64,000 nucleotides of DNA from RPQJ01 sp963793675 (GCA_963793675.1 CAWCBA010000007.1:62001-126000), one strand, 5' to 3'. Shown: positions 17,804 to 28,086, counted from the first letter of the stretch. The notes: generated by a model from the sequence alone, not told the origin. Program-made: numbers and translations.

Positions 17804-18955
17804 ATGAAGATCGCGCTCGTGGCCGGCGAAGCCTCGGGCGACAACCTCGGTGGAGGACTGCTGCGCGCACTGCACGCGCAGCAGCCTGCGCTGACTGCAT
17901 TCGGCGTGGCCGGGCCGCGCATGGTGGAGGCGGGCTGTCAGGCCTGGGTATCGTCCGAAGAACTCGCGATCATGGGTCTCGCCGAGATCCTGAAGCACCT
18001 GCCGCGACTGCTGCGCCTGCGCCGCGACCTCGTCGCGCGACTGCTTGCAGCGCAACCCGATGTCTTCGTCGGCATCGACTCGCCCGAATTCAATCTCCGC
18101 GTCGCGGCCCGGCTCAAGGCGCAGGGTATTCCAACGGTGCAGTACGTCAGTCCGCAGGTGTGGGCATGGCGCCAGGGCCGGGTGCGCACGATCGGTCAGT
18201 CAGTCGATCTCGTGCTTTGCGTGCTGCCGTTCGAAAGCAGCTTCTACGACGCGCACGACGTGCGAGCGGTGTTCGTCGGCCACCCGCTTGCGGATCGCAT
18301 TCCGCTCGAATCGCCTGCCGGTCCCGCACGCGCAGCCCTGGGTCTCGACCCTGGCGCACCGACGGTGGCGGTGCTTCCGGGCAGCCGACGCGCCGAGGTC
18401 GCCAGGCTCGGTGGCCCGTTCGCCGCGACGCTGGCGTGGTTGCACGAACGTCGTCCCGACATCCGTTTTGTTGCGCCGATGGCCAACGCCGCGGTGCGGA
18501 CGCTGTTCGAGCACAGCCTCGCGCAGCACGCCCCGGGCGTGCCGATCGCCGTCATCGACGGTCGGGCGCAGGAAGCGCTTGCGGCCGCCGATGCCGTGCT
18601 GGTCGCGTCCGGCACCGCGACGCTCGAAACCGCGCTGGTCAAGCGGCCGATGGTGGTCGCGTATCGCCTCGCGCCGCTCACGGCGTGGCTGATGCGCAGC
18701 ATGAAGCTGATGAAGGCGGACTACTTCGCGCAGCCCAACCTGCTGGCCGGACGGCAGGTCGTGCCGGAGTATCTGCAGGACGACGTGCGACCTGCAGTGC
18801 TTGGCCCGGCGCTCCTGGCGCAGCTGCAGCGCCCCGATCACGCGGAGCTCATCGCGACATTCACGGCGATTCACACGACGCTGCGACGCGACGCGAGTGC
18901 GCGAGCCGCCGACGCCATCCTGGAGTTGCGGGACCAGCGCAGCGGCATGCGATGA
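17804..18955 (+). CDS. lpxB: Lipid-A-disaccharide synthase
   Basis: Joins UDP-diacylglucosamine and lipid X into the lipid A disaccharide; peripheral membrane GT-B glycosyltransferase. The 383-residue product begins MKIALVAGEASGDNLGGGLL, with GIDSPEFNLRVA, YVSPQVWAWRQGR, the sugar-nucleotide region VLPGSRRAEV and ASGTATLETALVKRPMVVAYR. It ends in an ATGA overlap with rnhB. Confidence 0.96.
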   Translation: MKIALVAGEASGDNLGGGLLRALHAQQPALTAFGVAGPRMVEAGCQAWVSSEELAIMGLAEILKHLPRLLRLRRDLVARLLAAQPDVFVGIDSPEFNLRVAARLKAQGIPTVQYVSPQVWAWRQGRVRTIGQSVDLVLCVLPFESSFYDAHDVRAVFVGHPLADRIPLESPAGPARAALGLDPGAPTVAVLPGSRRAEVARLGGPFAATLAWLHERRPDIRFVAPMANAAVRTLFEHSLAQHAPGVPIAVIDGRAQEALAAADAVLVASGTATLETALVKRPMVVAYRLAPLTAWLMRSMKLMKADYFAQPNLLAGRQVVPEYLQDDVRPAVLGPALLAQLQRPDHAELIATFTAIHTTLRRDASARAADAILELRDQRSGMR

Positions 18956-19579
18956 GGCGCGCCGATCCGCAGCAAGCCGGTTTCGATCTGCGCAAGGTCG
19001 GTCTCACCGCAGGCATCGACGAGGCTGGTCGCGGCCCGCTCGCGGGCCCGGTGGTTGCGGCCGCCGTGATCCTCGATCGCAGGCGCCCGATCCGTGGCAT
19101 CGCGGATTCGAAAGTCCTCGCGCCAGAAGTGCGTGACAGAACTGGCGCTGCGAATCCAGGAACGCAGCATCGCCTTCGGGCTCGGCTGGGCCGACGCCTG
19201 CGAAGTCGATTCGCTCAACATCCTGCAGGCAACGATGCTCGCCATGCGTCGCGCCATGCTCGGCCTGCGCTGCGCTCCGGCACACGTGATCGTCGACGGC
19301 GATCGTTGTCCGAGTCTCGCCGGGTTGCCCCTCGACTGTACCATCGAGGCGGTCGTCGCGGGCGACGCCAGCGTGACTTGCGTGGGAGCGGCTTCGATCC
19401 TTGCCAAAGTGGCGCGAGACCGGTTCATGTGCGAGCTCGAGGTCTGCTACCCCGGCTACGGCTTTGCGGTTCACAAGGGGTACGGCACGCCCGGGCACCT
19501 CGAGGCCCTGCGTCGATTGGGGCCATCCCCGGTGCACCGGCGGAGCTTCGCACCGGTACAATCCTGCATCCCCCGCTGA
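18952..19579 (+). CDS. rnhB: Ribonuclease HII (one frameshift in this sequence)
   Basis: Removes RNA from RNA-DNA hybrids and misincorporated ribonucleotides. Active-site motif GIDEAGRGPLAGPV near residues 20-33, then ADSKVL; C-terminal VIVDGDRCPSL, GDASVTCVGAASILAKVARD and HKGYGTPGHLEAL. The frame shifts by +1 between DSKVLA and ELALRIQERS; dropping the A at about 19138 gives DSKVLAPEVRDELALRIQER, a convincing family sequence of 208 residues overall. A C at 19123-19124 is an alternative site. It is last in the lpx group and directly precedes dnaE. Confidence 0.91.
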
Positions 19580-19598
19580 CTGCAGAAGCCCGCCGTCC

Positions 19599-22500
19599 AT
19601 GGCAGCCCGGTTCGTTCATCTCCACGTTCACACCGAGTACTCGCTCGTCGATGGCGTCGTCCGCATCGGGAGCGACACGTCGGACGGGCGCGTGCTGCGC
19701 GAAGGGCTGCTCGACGCCACCGTGCGCATGGGGATGCCAGCGGTCGCGCTCACCGACCAGGCGAACCTCTTTGCACTGGTCAAGTTCTACAAGACCGCGC
19801 AATCGACCGGCGTCAAGCCGCTGATCGGCGTGGACGCGCTGGTCCGCGACGACAACGAGCGCAACGATCCGTCGCGGCTGGTGTTGCTGTGCCAGGATGG
19901 GCGTGGCTACCTCAACCTGACGCGCCTCGTCACGCGCAGCTACCTCGAGGGACAGGGCAAGCACGGCCCGACGCTGCATCGCGAATGGCTCAATCGCGAG
20001 ACGACCCGGGGCCTGATCGCGCTCTCCGGCGCGCGGGCAGGCGACGTCGGCCGCGCGCTGGTCGGCAACCGTGAATCGGAAGCCCGTGCGGCGCTCGACA
20101 CCTGGCTGGAACTGTTCGGCGACCGGTACTACCTCGAACTGCAGCGCACGGGCCGGCCGGGCGAGGAAGACTGCATCGCGGGCTCGCTGCAGCTGGCGGT
20201 CACGCTCGGCGTGCCGGTCGTCGCGACCAACGACGTGCGCTTCATCCGGCCCGAGGATTTCGAGGCGCATGAAGCCCGGGTCTGCATCCACGAAGGCACC
20301 ATGATCGCGGATCCATCGCGCCCGCGACGCTACAGCGAAGAGCAGTACCTGCGCTCGCCCGACGAGATGGCGACGCTGTTTGCCGACCTGCCCGAGGCAC
20401 TCGAGAATTCCGTCGAAATCGCGCGCCGGCTCAACCTCGAAATCAAGCTCGGCAAACCGTCGCTGCCGGCCTACCCCGTGCCCGCCGGCCAGACGACCGA
20501 AGAGCACCTGCGAGCGGAATCAAAGCTCGGCCTCGACCAGCGCTGGCCCGTCATTGCGACGCAACTCGGCACGCACATTCCGCGTGAGGACTATGAGAGC
20601 CGCCTCGCCAGCGAACTCGACGTCATCTGCCAGATGGGGTTCGCCGGGTACTTCCTGATCGTCGCGGACTTCATCCACTGGGCGCGTGAGAATGGCGTGC
20701 CCGTCGGGCCGGGCCGCGGATCGGGCGCCGGCTCGCTGGTCGCGTACTCGCTCGGTATCACGGACCTCGATCCGCTGCACTACGACCTGCTGTTCGAGCG
20801 GTTCCTGAATCCCGAGCGCGTGTCGATGCCCGACTTCGACGTCGACTTCTGCATGGAAGGGCGCGACCGGGTCATCGACTATGTCGCGCAGCGTTACGGG
20901 CGGGAGCGCGTCTCGCAGATCATCACCTACGGCACCATGGCGGCGAAGGCGGTCGTGCGCGACGTCGCGCGCGTGCAGGGACTGAGCTACGGCTTCGCCG
21001 ACTCGATCGCCAAGCTGATCCCGTTCGAACTCGGCATCACGCTCGACGACGCGCTCGACAAGGAAGAAGAGCTGCGCAAGCGCTACCGGAACGAGGACGA
21101 CGTGCGCCAGCTGATCGACCTGGCGCGAGCGCTCGAAGGCCTGGTGCGCAATGCGGGTACGCACGCGGGCGGCGTCGTCATCGCGCCGTCGGTGCTCACG
21201 GACTTCGCGCCGCTCTACTGCGAGGCAGGCGGCACCAGCGTCGTCACGCAGTTCGACAAGGACGACGTCGAGGCAGCGGGCCTGGTCAAGTTCGACTTCC
21301 TCGGCCTGCGCACGCTGACGATCATCGACTGGGCCGTGCGCACGATCAACGCGGAGCGCGCGAGGTCCGGCGAGCCGCCGCTCGACATGTCCACGCTGCC
21401 GATGGACGACGCGCCGACGTATGCGCTGCTGAAGCGCTGCGAGACGACGGCCGTGTTCCAGCTCGAGTCGCGCGGCATGAAGGACCTGATCAAGCGCCTG
21501 CAGCCTGACACCTTCGAGGACATCATCGCGCTCGTCGCGCTGTTCCGTCCGGGCCCGCTGCAGTCGGGCATGGTCGACGACTTCATCGATCGCAAGCACG
21601 GCCGCATCGGCGGCGGCATCGATTACCTGCACCCGGACCTGAAGCCCGTCCTGTTCCCGACCTACGGGGTGATCCTGTACCAGGAACAGGTCATGCAGAT
21701 CGCGCAGGTGCTCGCGGGCTACACGCTCGGCGGCGCCGACCTGCTGCGTCGGGCGATGGGCAAGAAGAACGCCGAGGAGATGGCGCAGCAGCGTTCGATC
21801 TTCGTCGCAGGCGCCACCTCCCGCGGTGTCGCCGAGAACGTCGCGGTGCACATCTTCGACCTGATGGAGAAGTTCGCCGGGTACGGCTTCAACAAGTCGC
21901 ACTCTGCGGCCTACGCCGTGCTGTCCTACCACACGGCGTGGCTGAAGGCGCACTACCCGGCGGCGTTCATGGCGGCGGTGCTGTCGTCGGACATGGACAA
22001 GACCGACAAGGTGGTCACGCTCATCGACGAGTGCAACCGGATGGGGCTCACCGTGGAGCCGCCCGACGTCAACGCCTCGCAGTACATGTTCACCGTGTCG
22101 GGTCCGAGGTCGATCCGGTACGGCCTCGGCGCGATCAAGGGCGTGGGGCAGGCGGCCGTCGAGAACATGCTCGAGGAGCGCAACGGGAACGGACGCTTCC
22201 GCGACCTGCGCGACCTCTGCCGCCGGCTCGATCTCAACAAGGTCAATCGCCGCGTGCTCGAGGCGCTGATCCGCTCCGGTGCGGCCGACTCGATGGGCGG
22301 CATGCGCTACCGCTCGACGCTCATGCACCAGTTGCCGGCGGCAATGCAGGCCGCCGACCAGTCGAGCCGCGCGCAGGCAGCCGGGCAGGAGGACCTGTTC
22401 GGGCTCGCTGAGCCGGCGCCCGCCGCAGCGGCACCGGTTGCGGCCGAGGCTGACGCGAAGGTGATGCAGGAAACGCTGCCCGAATGGGGCGAGGCCGTCC

Positions 22501-23189
22501 GGCTCACCGGCGAGCGCGAAACTCTGGGTCTCTATCTCACCGGCCATCCGATTGCCGAATACGAGCGCGAGCTGCGGCCGATCACCAGCGGGCCCATCGC
22601 CGACGTCGGTGGCGCCAAGCCGGTGGGCGCCGCGGGCGAGGAGAAGGGCAGCCAATGGCGCGGCCCGGGGCGCAGCGTGACCGTCGCCGGGCTCGTGCTC
22701 GAGATCCGCAAGCGCGGCGGGCGTACCAGCTTCATCCTCGACGATCGCAGTGGACGGCTCGAGGTCACGATGTTCGAGGACGTCTACCAGCAGTTCCGCT
22801 CGCTGGTCTCGAAGGACGCGATTCTGGTCGTCGAGGGCGGCCTGCGCTGGGACGACTTCATCGACGACTGGCGCCTGAGCGCGAAGAAGATCATGGACGT
22901 CGACCAGGCGCGCGAACAGTACGCGCGCAACCTCGTGTTGCGCTGGCCGGCCGCCGGGGCGGGAAACGGAGATGCCGGCAAGCTCGTCGCCGCGCTCGAG
23001 CAGGCCCTCAAGCCGAGCCAGGGTGGACGTTGCAACGTCGCCATCCGGTACGCGACGGGCGATGCTGCCGCGATCCTGCAGTTCGGCGAGCAGTGGAAGG
23101 TGCGGCCCTCGCGCGAGCTCATCGAACGGCTGGGGAGTCTGGTAGGCCGTGACGGCGTCGAGTTGTATTACGCGCCGCGCGACACCTGA
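19599..23189 (+). CDS. dnaE: DNA polymerase III alpha subunit
   Basis: Replicative polymerase catalytic subunit, 1196 residues, intact. The N-terminal PHP domain starts FVHLHVHTEYSLVDG; the polymerase palm has PVGPGRGSGAGSLVAYSLGI and the catalytic aspartates in MPDFDVDFCMEGRD; the finger region has FNKSHSAAYAVLSYHTAWLK; then helix-hairpin-helix, and an OB fold (VTVAGLVLEIRKRGGRTSF). A beta-clamp-binding-like QEDLFGL lies near residue 930, followed by an Ala/Pro linker. It sits between rnhB and accA as in E. coli, but with a TerB-type gene inserted before accA. Confidence 0.98.
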   Translation: MAARFVHLHVHTEYSLVDGVVRIGSDTSDGRVLREGLLDATVRMGMPAVALTDQANLFALVKFYKTAQSTGVKPLIGVDALVRDDNERNDPSRLVLLCQDGRGYLNLTRLVTRSYLEGQGKHGPTLHREWLNRETTRGLIALSGARAGDVGRALVGNRESEARAALDTWLELFGDRYYLELQRTGRPGEEDCIAGSLQLAVTLGVPVVATNDVRFIRPEDFEAHEARVCIHEGTMIADPSRPRRYSEEQYLRSPDEMATLFADLPEALENSVEIARRLNLEIKLGKPSLPAYPVPAGQTTEEHLRAESKLGLDQRWPVIATQLGTHIPREDYESRLASELDVICQMGFAGYFLIVADFIHWARENGVPVGPGRGSGAGSLVAYSLGITDLDPLHYDLLFERFLNPERVSMPDFDVDFCMEGRDRVIDYVAQRYGRERVSQIITYGTMAAKAVVRDVARVQGLSYGFADSIAKLIPFELGITLDDALDKEEELRKRYRNEDDVRQLIDLARALEGLVRNAGTHAGGVVIAPSVLTDFAPLYCEAGGTSVVTQFDKDDVEAAGLVKFDFLGLRTLTIIDWAVRTINAERARSGEPPLDMSTLPMDDAPTYALLKRCETTAVFQLESRGMKDLIKRLQPDTFEDIIALVALFRPGPLQSGMVDDFIDRKHGRIGGGIDYLHPDLKPVLFPTYGVILYQEQVMQIAQVLAGYTLGGADLLRRAMGKKNAEEMAQQRSIFVAGATSRGVAENVAVHIFDLMEKFAGYGFNKSHSAAYAVLSYHTAWLKAHYPAAFMAAVLSSDMDKTDKVVTLIDECNRMGLTVEPPDVNASQYMFTVSGPRSIRYGLGAIKGVGQAAVENMLEERNGNGRFRDLRDLCRRLDLNKVNRRVLEALIRSGAADSMGGMRYRSTLMHQLPAAMQAADQSSRAQAAGQEDLFGLAEPAPAAAAPVAAEADAKVMQETLPEWGEAVRLTGERETLGLYLTGHPIAEYERELRPITSGPIADVGGAKPVGAAGEEKGSQWRGPGRSVTVAGLVLEIRKRGGRTSFILDDRSGRLEVTMFEDVYQQFRSLVSKDAILVVEGGLRWDDFIDDWRLSAKKIMDVDQAREQYARNLVLRWPAAGAGNGDAGKLVAALEQALKPSQGGRCNVAIRYATGDAAAILQFGEQWKVRPSRELIERLGSLVGRDGVELYYAPRDT

Positions 23190-23287
23190 AGTGCGCTCGG
23201 CAGCGTCGTTCCGGCGGCACTTGCGGCCGTTCCCCGGACCCATGTAAGAATGCGTGCAAATCGATAATGGCGGGAGGGTGGCGCTAC

Positions 23288-23749
23288 ATGGACATGGAAG
23301 GCTGGCTGAAGGAACTCCGGGTACCGCGCGAAGCGTATCGCGTCGTGTCGCTGTTGCCGCTCGTGTACGTCGCCTGGGCCGACGGCAAGATCCAGAAGAG
23401 CGAACGCGACGTGATCCTGCACATCGCACGTGAGCGCGGCATGCTCGATCACGGCGGCGAAGATGCGCTTGCGCGCTGGCTCAGTGAGCCTCCGTCGAAG
23501 CAGCAGTTGAAGGCCGATCTCGCCGCGCTCAATGAACTCGCACGCAGCGACCGCAGGCTGAAGGAAGAGTTCGGCGCCGACGAGGCGCAATTGCTGCTCG
23601 CCTGGTGCCAGGATGTCGCCGACGCGGCCGGTGGCCTGCTCGGTCTCAAGTCCGCACGCACGGAAGCGGAGAATGCTGCACTCAAGACCATCGCCGGCGC
23701 GCTCGACATGCGCAACGCCACGCAGTGGCGGGCGACGCTCAAAGCCTGA
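23288..23749 (+). CDS. TerB-domain protein of unknown role
   Basis: A 153-residue soluble, helical protein with the tellurite-resistance TerB-type opening SLLPLVYVAWADGKIQKSERD followed by further helices; TerB domains bind metal ions or act in stress-linked complexes, but no Ter operon partner is nearby. I chose ATG 23288 because GGAGGG at 23273-23278 is well placed for it; an in-frame ATG at 23267 would add seven residues without a site. It stands alone between dnaE and accA. Function is not assigned. Confidence 0.75.
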   Translation: MDMEGWLKELRVPREAYRVVSLLPLVYVAWADGKIQKSERDVILHIARERGMLDHGGEDALARWLSEPPSKQQLKADLAALNELARSDRRLKEEFGADEAQLLLAWCQDVADAAGGLLGLKSARTEAENAALKTIAGALDMRNATQWRATLKA

Positions 23750-23993
23750 ACGGCAGGCGTCGCCCCGTCGATGCGGGCGTCGTTCGCCGGGACGCCTCAA
23801 GACTGTGCCCGGGCGCTCCGTACCCTGAAGGTCTTATGGCCGTGCCGTGGGCGGGTTTGCGGCATCCCGTCCGGTCGGAACCCGGCGTGGGCTGCGATGC
23901 TGTTGTAGCAGTGACGTCGCAGCGGCCCGAATCCGGCTGAGTTGCAGCCAGCTGATTTGCGCCGGCGCCGGGTGTCCGGCATCCTTCGGGCCC

Positions 23994-24956
23994 ATGGCAT
24001 TGAGTTTCCTGGAATTCGAGCAGCCCATCGCCGAGCTCGAGGCGAAGATCGACGAGCTGCGCTTCGTCTCCTCCGACGCCGAGATCAATATCGGCGAGGA
24101 GATAGCGCGCCTGCGGGCGAGGAGCCGGGCGCTCACCAACAGCATATTCGCCAACCTCACGGCGTGGCAGGTCGCACAGCTCGCGCGCCACCCGCAGCGT
24201 CCGTACACGCTCGATTACGCGGTTTCGATCTTCGACGAATTCCAGGAGCTGCACGGTGACCGCATGTATGCGGACGATCTCGCGATCGTCGGCGGTTTTG
24301 CGCGACTCGCGGGCCGGCCGGTCATGCTGATCGGCCACCAGAAGGGCCGCGACACCAAGGAAAGGGTGCGCCGCAATTACGGCATGCCGAAGCCTGAGGG
24401 TTACCGCAAGGCATTGCGGCTGATGCAGCTCGCTGAGCGCTTCCGTATCCCGCTCATCACGCTGATCGACACCCCGGGGGCCTATCCCGGCGTCGGCTCC
24501 GAGGAGCGCAACCAGAGCGGCGCGATCGCCCGCAACCTGTTCGAGATGTCCTCCCTGCGCGTGCCCGTGATCACGGCGGTCATCGGCGAAGGCGGTTCGG
24601 GCGGTGCGCTCGCCATCGGGGTGTGCGACCGGCTGATCATGCTGCAGTACTCGATCTACTCGGTGATTTCGCCGGAAGGTTGTGCGTCCATCCTCTGGAA
24701 GAGCGCCGACAAGAAGGAAATCGCGGCTGATGCCATGGGCATCACTGCAGAGCGCCTCGACAAGCTCGGCCTGGTCGACGAAGTGCTGCGTGAGCCGCTC
24801 GGCGGCGCCCACCGCGATCCGCAGGCCATGTCGGATTCGCTCAAGGAAGCGCTGGTGCGGCACCTCGACGAGGTTTCGCAGCAGCCGGAGGACGCGCTGC
24901 TGGCGCAGCGGTATGAGCGCCTGCGCGGCCAGGGCGTCTATCGCGCGGCCAACTGA
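23994..24956 (+). CDS. accA: Acetyl-CoA carboxylase carboxyltransferase subunit alpha
   Basis: Transfers the carboxyl group from biotin to acetyl-CoA with AccD, the first step of fatty acid synthesis. The 320-residue product is full length. Visible are the N-terminal FLEFEQPIAELEAKIDELR helix, the CoA site RNYGMPKPEGYRKALRLM, IDTPGAYPGVGSEERNQ, GEGGSGGALAIGVCD and SPEGCASILWK. About 244 bases without a gene precede it; I see no clear promoter or structure there. Confidence 0.97.
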   Translation: MALSFLEFEQPIAELEAKIDELRFVSSDAEINIGEEIARLRARSRALTNSIFANLTAWQVAQLARHPQRPYTLDYAVSIFDEFQELHGDRMYADDLAIVGGFARLAGRPVMLIGHQKGRDTKERVRRNYGMPKPEGYRKALRLMQLAERFRIPLITLIDTPGAYPGVGSEERNQSGAIARNLFEMSSLRVPVITAVIGEGGSGGALAIGVCDRLIMLQYSIYSVISPEGCASILWKSADKKEIAADAMGITAERLDKLGLVDEVLREPLGGAHRDPQAMSDSLKEALVRHLDEVSQQPEDALLAQRYERLRGQGVYRAAN

Positions 24957-24987
24957 GCCGCGCCGCGCCCGCCCGGGCCCGCAGGAC

Positions 24988-26398
24988 GTGTTCACCCCTC
25001 ACCGACTGGCGGCAAGCCTCGCTCCCTTGCTCGCCGTGGTCCCAGCGGCCAGTCAGGAACGATCTGCAGGACTTTGCATCGCGCTGAGCGGCGGGCTCGA
25101 CTCGACGGTACTGCTGGTCGCGCTGGCGCAGTTGGCGAAAGCGGGAAGCCTGGCCGCGCGCCTGCGCGCCATCCACGTCGATCATTCGCTGCATGCCGAT
25201 TCAGCGCAGTGGGCGCGTGCGTGCCGGGAGCTGGCGGGCTTGCACGGTGTCGCCTTCGACGAAGTCAGGGTCGCCGTGAACCTCGACGCGGGCCAGAGTC
25301 CGGAAGCTGCCGCGCGCGAGGCTCGCTATGCCGCACTCTCGGCCCGGCTCCGACCCGGTGAGGTGCTGCTTACCGCCCACCACGCCGACGACCAGCTCGA
25401 GACCATCCTGCTGCAGTGGCTGCGCGGAGGCGGGCTGCGCTCGATCGCGGGCATGGCGCCGCTCGGCCGCCTCGGTGCGGCGGCATGGCACGCGCGGCCG
25501 CTGCTCGAATTTCACGCGCGACGAGCTGGCCGCCTGGGCCGGCACGCAGGGCCTGCGCTGGCAGGAGGACCCCTCGAACCTCGATCGTCGTTTCGACCGC
25601 AATTACCTGCGCCTCGAAGTCCTGCCCGTGCTGCGGCAGCGCTGGCCTGCGGTCGCGGCGACCGCAGGGCGGGTGGCCGAATACGCCCGCGACGCGCTCG
25701 CAGCCGAGGCCGCCTGCGTCGCGCAGGACCTGCCGCGGGTCCTGGCCGGCACTGCGATCGAACTCGACGCGTTGCAATCGCTGCCCGAGCCGCGACAGCG
25801 CGCCGTATTGCGCGCCTGGCTGGCCGGGCTGAACCTCGCGCCCGCGTCCGCGCGCAGCCTGGCCGCCCTGCGGCGCGACATGACGATCGCGGCAGCGGAT
25901 CGCATTCCCGAGACGCGCTGGCCGGGCGTGGTGGTCCGTCGTTACCGCGGGCGCCTGCATGCCGATGCGGCGGGCGAGGTCGAGCCGCACGAGGGCAGCT
26001 GGCCGACGGCCGGTGGCGCGACCTATGCCTGGTCCGCCGGGTCTTCGATCGCGCTGTTGCCCGACGTCGGCGTCGGGCTCAGTCGCGAGCGCCTGCCCGG
26101 GCGGGTCGACGTGCGCAGACGCACCGGTGGCGAGGTATTCCTGCCTGCCGCAGGCGAACATCACCGCCCGTTGCGCAAGTGGCTGCAGGAACACGACGTG
26201 TTGCCCTGGCGTCGGCAGGACCTGCCGCTGCTTTTCGCGGGCGATCGCCTGATCGCCGTGGCAGATCTTGGGGTTGCGGCGGAATTTGCCGCCCGCTCCG
26301 ACGAGCCCTCGTGGCGCATCGCCTGGAACCGGCGTGGCGCCGTGACCGAAGCCGACGTGCTCTCATCGAAGTGGCCAGCAGACCCTCCGATCCGCTAG
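24988..26398 (+). CDS. tilS: tRNA(Ile)-lysidine synthetase (one frameshift in this sequence)
   Basis: Adds lysine to C34 of the tRNA-Ile CAU anticodon, making it read AUA. The PP-loop motif SGGLDSTVLL, AIHVDHSLHADS and AHHADDQLETILLQWLRGG are clear. An extra T in the run at 25510-25512 breaks the frame; removing it gives PLLEFTRDELAAWAGTQGLRWQEDPSN. The repaired protein is about 469 residues with a C-terminal TilS domain ending near LPWRRQDLPLLFAGDRL. I chose a GTG start at 24988; the ribosome site is weak, so the start is uncertain by a few codons. It lies between accA and pyrG. Confidence 0.88.
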
Positions 26399-26406
26399 AC
26401 TGCTCT

Positions 26407-26429
26407 CCCGTCGTACTTCATGCGACGGG
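26407..26429 (+). promoter_or_regulatory. Short hairpin just upstream of pyrG
   Basis: CCCGTCG (26407-26413) and CGACGGG (26423-26429) form a seven-base-pair stem with a nine-base loop, ending eight bases before the pyrG ATG. It occupies the position of the ribosome binding site and could modulate translation. No T tract follows. Role unknown. Confidence 0.35.
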
Positions 26430-26436
26430 GACTCCA

Positions 26437-28086
26437 ATGACCAAATTCATCTGTGTGACCGGCGGTGTCGTTTCGTCGCTGGGCAAGGGCATTGCTGCCG
26501 CGTCGTTGGGTGCCATCCTCGAGGCCCGTGGCCTGAAGGTGGCCATGGTCAAGCTGGACCCGTACATCAACGTGGACCCGGGCACCATGAGCCCGTTCCA
26601 GCACGGCGAAGTCTTCGTCACCGACGACGGCACCGAGACCGACCTCGACCTCGGCCACTACGAGCGCTTCGTGCGCACGACCACGGGCCGCAACAGCAAC
26701 TTCACGACCGGGCGCATCTACGAGCGCGTGATCGCGAAGGAACGCCGCGGCGATTACCTCGGCGCGACGGTGCAGGTCATCCCGCACATCACCGACGAGA
26801 TCAAGCACTGCATCCGCATGGGCGCGGGCGATTCCGACGTCTGCATGGTCGAGATCGGTGGAACGGTCGGCGACATCGAGTCGCTGCCGTTCCTCGAAGC
26901 GATCCGCCAGCTGGGCGTTGAACTCGGCCGCAACAACGTGCTGTACATGCACCTGACGCTGATCCCTTACATCGCGACCTCGGGCGAGATCAAGACCAAG
27001 CCCACGCAGCATTCGGTGAAGGAGCTGCGTTCGATCGGCATTCAGCCGGACCTGCTGCTCTGCCGTTGCCAGGACCCGCTGCCGCCCGAGCATCGGCGCA
27101 AGATCGCGCTGTTCACCAACGTCGAAGAACGGGCTGTCTTCTCGGCAGTGGACGCCGACGACATCTACAAGATCCCTTCGCTCCTGCACGAGCAGAAACT
27201 CGACGAAATCGTCTGCGAGAAGTTTGGCCTGCACAACCTGCCGGCAGCCGACCTCAAGGAATGGAACCAGGTGGTGGCTGCCAAGGCCAGCCCGGACCTC
27301 ACGATCGACCTGGCGATGGTCGGCAAGTACGTCAACCTCAAGGACGCCTACATCTCGCTCAACGAGGCGCTGATCCACGCGGGCTTGCGCACGCGAACGC
27401 GCGTCAGGGTCGAGTTCATCGAGGCGACCGACATCGAGAAGCACGGCTCCAGGGCGCTGGCCGGGATGGACGCGATCCTCGTGCCGGGCGGCTTCGGCGA
27501 GCGCGGCATCGAAGGCAAGATCGAAGCCGTGCGCTATGCGCGCGAAAACAGGATCCCGTACCTCGGCATCTGCCTCGGCATGCAGCTCGCCATCATCGAG
27601 TACGCGCGCCACGTCGCCGGTCTCGAGGGCGCGCACAGCACGGAGTTCAATCGCGCTTCGCCGCATCCGGTCATCGCGCTGATAACCGAGTGGCAGGACC
27701 AGAAGGGCACGGTCGAGGCGCGCGACGAGGCGTCGCAGCTCGGCGGCACGATGCGGCTCGGCGCGCAGGAGGTCCGCATCTCGCACGGCTCGCTCGCGCA
27801 TGCGGTCTATGGAACCGACGTGGTCCGCGAGCGTCATCGCCATCGCTTCGAGTTCAACAACAACTACCTGCAGCGCCTGATGAACGCGGGCCTGCGGTTC
27901 TCGGGTTTCTCGCGCGACGGCCTGGTAGAGATCATCGAACTGCCGCAGCACCCGTTCTTCGTCGCGAGCCAGTACCACCCTGAATTCCGTTCGACGCCGC
28001 GTGACGGGCATCCGCTGTTTACCGGGTTCATCCGCGCCGCGCGCGAGCACAAGACGGGCAAGCTGCCGGTGGCGGCGGGCGCATGA
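26437..28086 (+). CDS. pyrG: CTP synthase
   Basis: Makes CTP from UTP, ATP and glutamine. The 549-residue product is complete. The synthetase domain begins TKFICVTGGVVSSLGKGIAA with KLDPYINVDPGTMSPFQHGE; the glutamine amidotransferase domain has the catalytic Cys379 in LGICLGMQLA and the His-Glu pair in ASQYHPEF. Its stop overlaps the kdsA ATG, starting the conserved pyrG-kdsA-eno-ftsB group. Confidence 0.98.
   Translation: MTKFICVTGGVVSSLGKGIAAASLGAILEARGLKVAMVKLDPYINVDPGTMSPFQHGEVFVTDDGTETDLDLGHYERFVRTTTGRNSNFTTGRIYERVIAKERRGDYLGATVQVIPHITDEIKHCIRMGAGDSDVCMVEIGGTVGDIESLPFLEAIRQLGVELGRNNVLYMHLTLIPYIATSGEIKTKPTQHSVKELRSIGIQPDLLLCRCQDPLPPEHRRKIALFTNVEERAVFSAVDADDIYKIPSLLHEQKLDEIVCEKFGLHNLPAADLKEWNQVVAAKASPDLTIDLAMVGKYVNLKDAYISLNEALIHAGLRTRTRVRVEFIEATDIEKHGSRALAGMDAILVPGGFGERGIEGKIEAVRYARENRIPYLGICLGMQLAIIEYARHVAGLEGAHSTEFNRASPHPVIALITEWQDQKGTVEARDEASQLGGTMRLGAQEVRISHGSLAHAVYGTDVVRERHRHRFEFNNNYLQRLMNAGLRFSGFSRDGLVEIIELPQHPFFVASQYHPEFRSTPRDGHPLFTGFIRAAREHKTGKLPVAAGA

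Noticed and set aside
20520..23429. 969-codon open frame on the minus strand opposite dnaE
   Set aside because: It has no domain pattern, mirrors the codon periodicity of dnaE and covers it entirely. High G+C makes such long shadow frames common; the same applies opposite pyrG (26395-28050) and lepA (51450-53567).
24682..28086. Continuous frame running from accA through tilS into pyrG
   Set aside because: It joins a wrong frame of accA, the true start of tilS, a wrong frame of the rest of tilS, and pyrG. It is a chance open frame helped by the tilS insertion.
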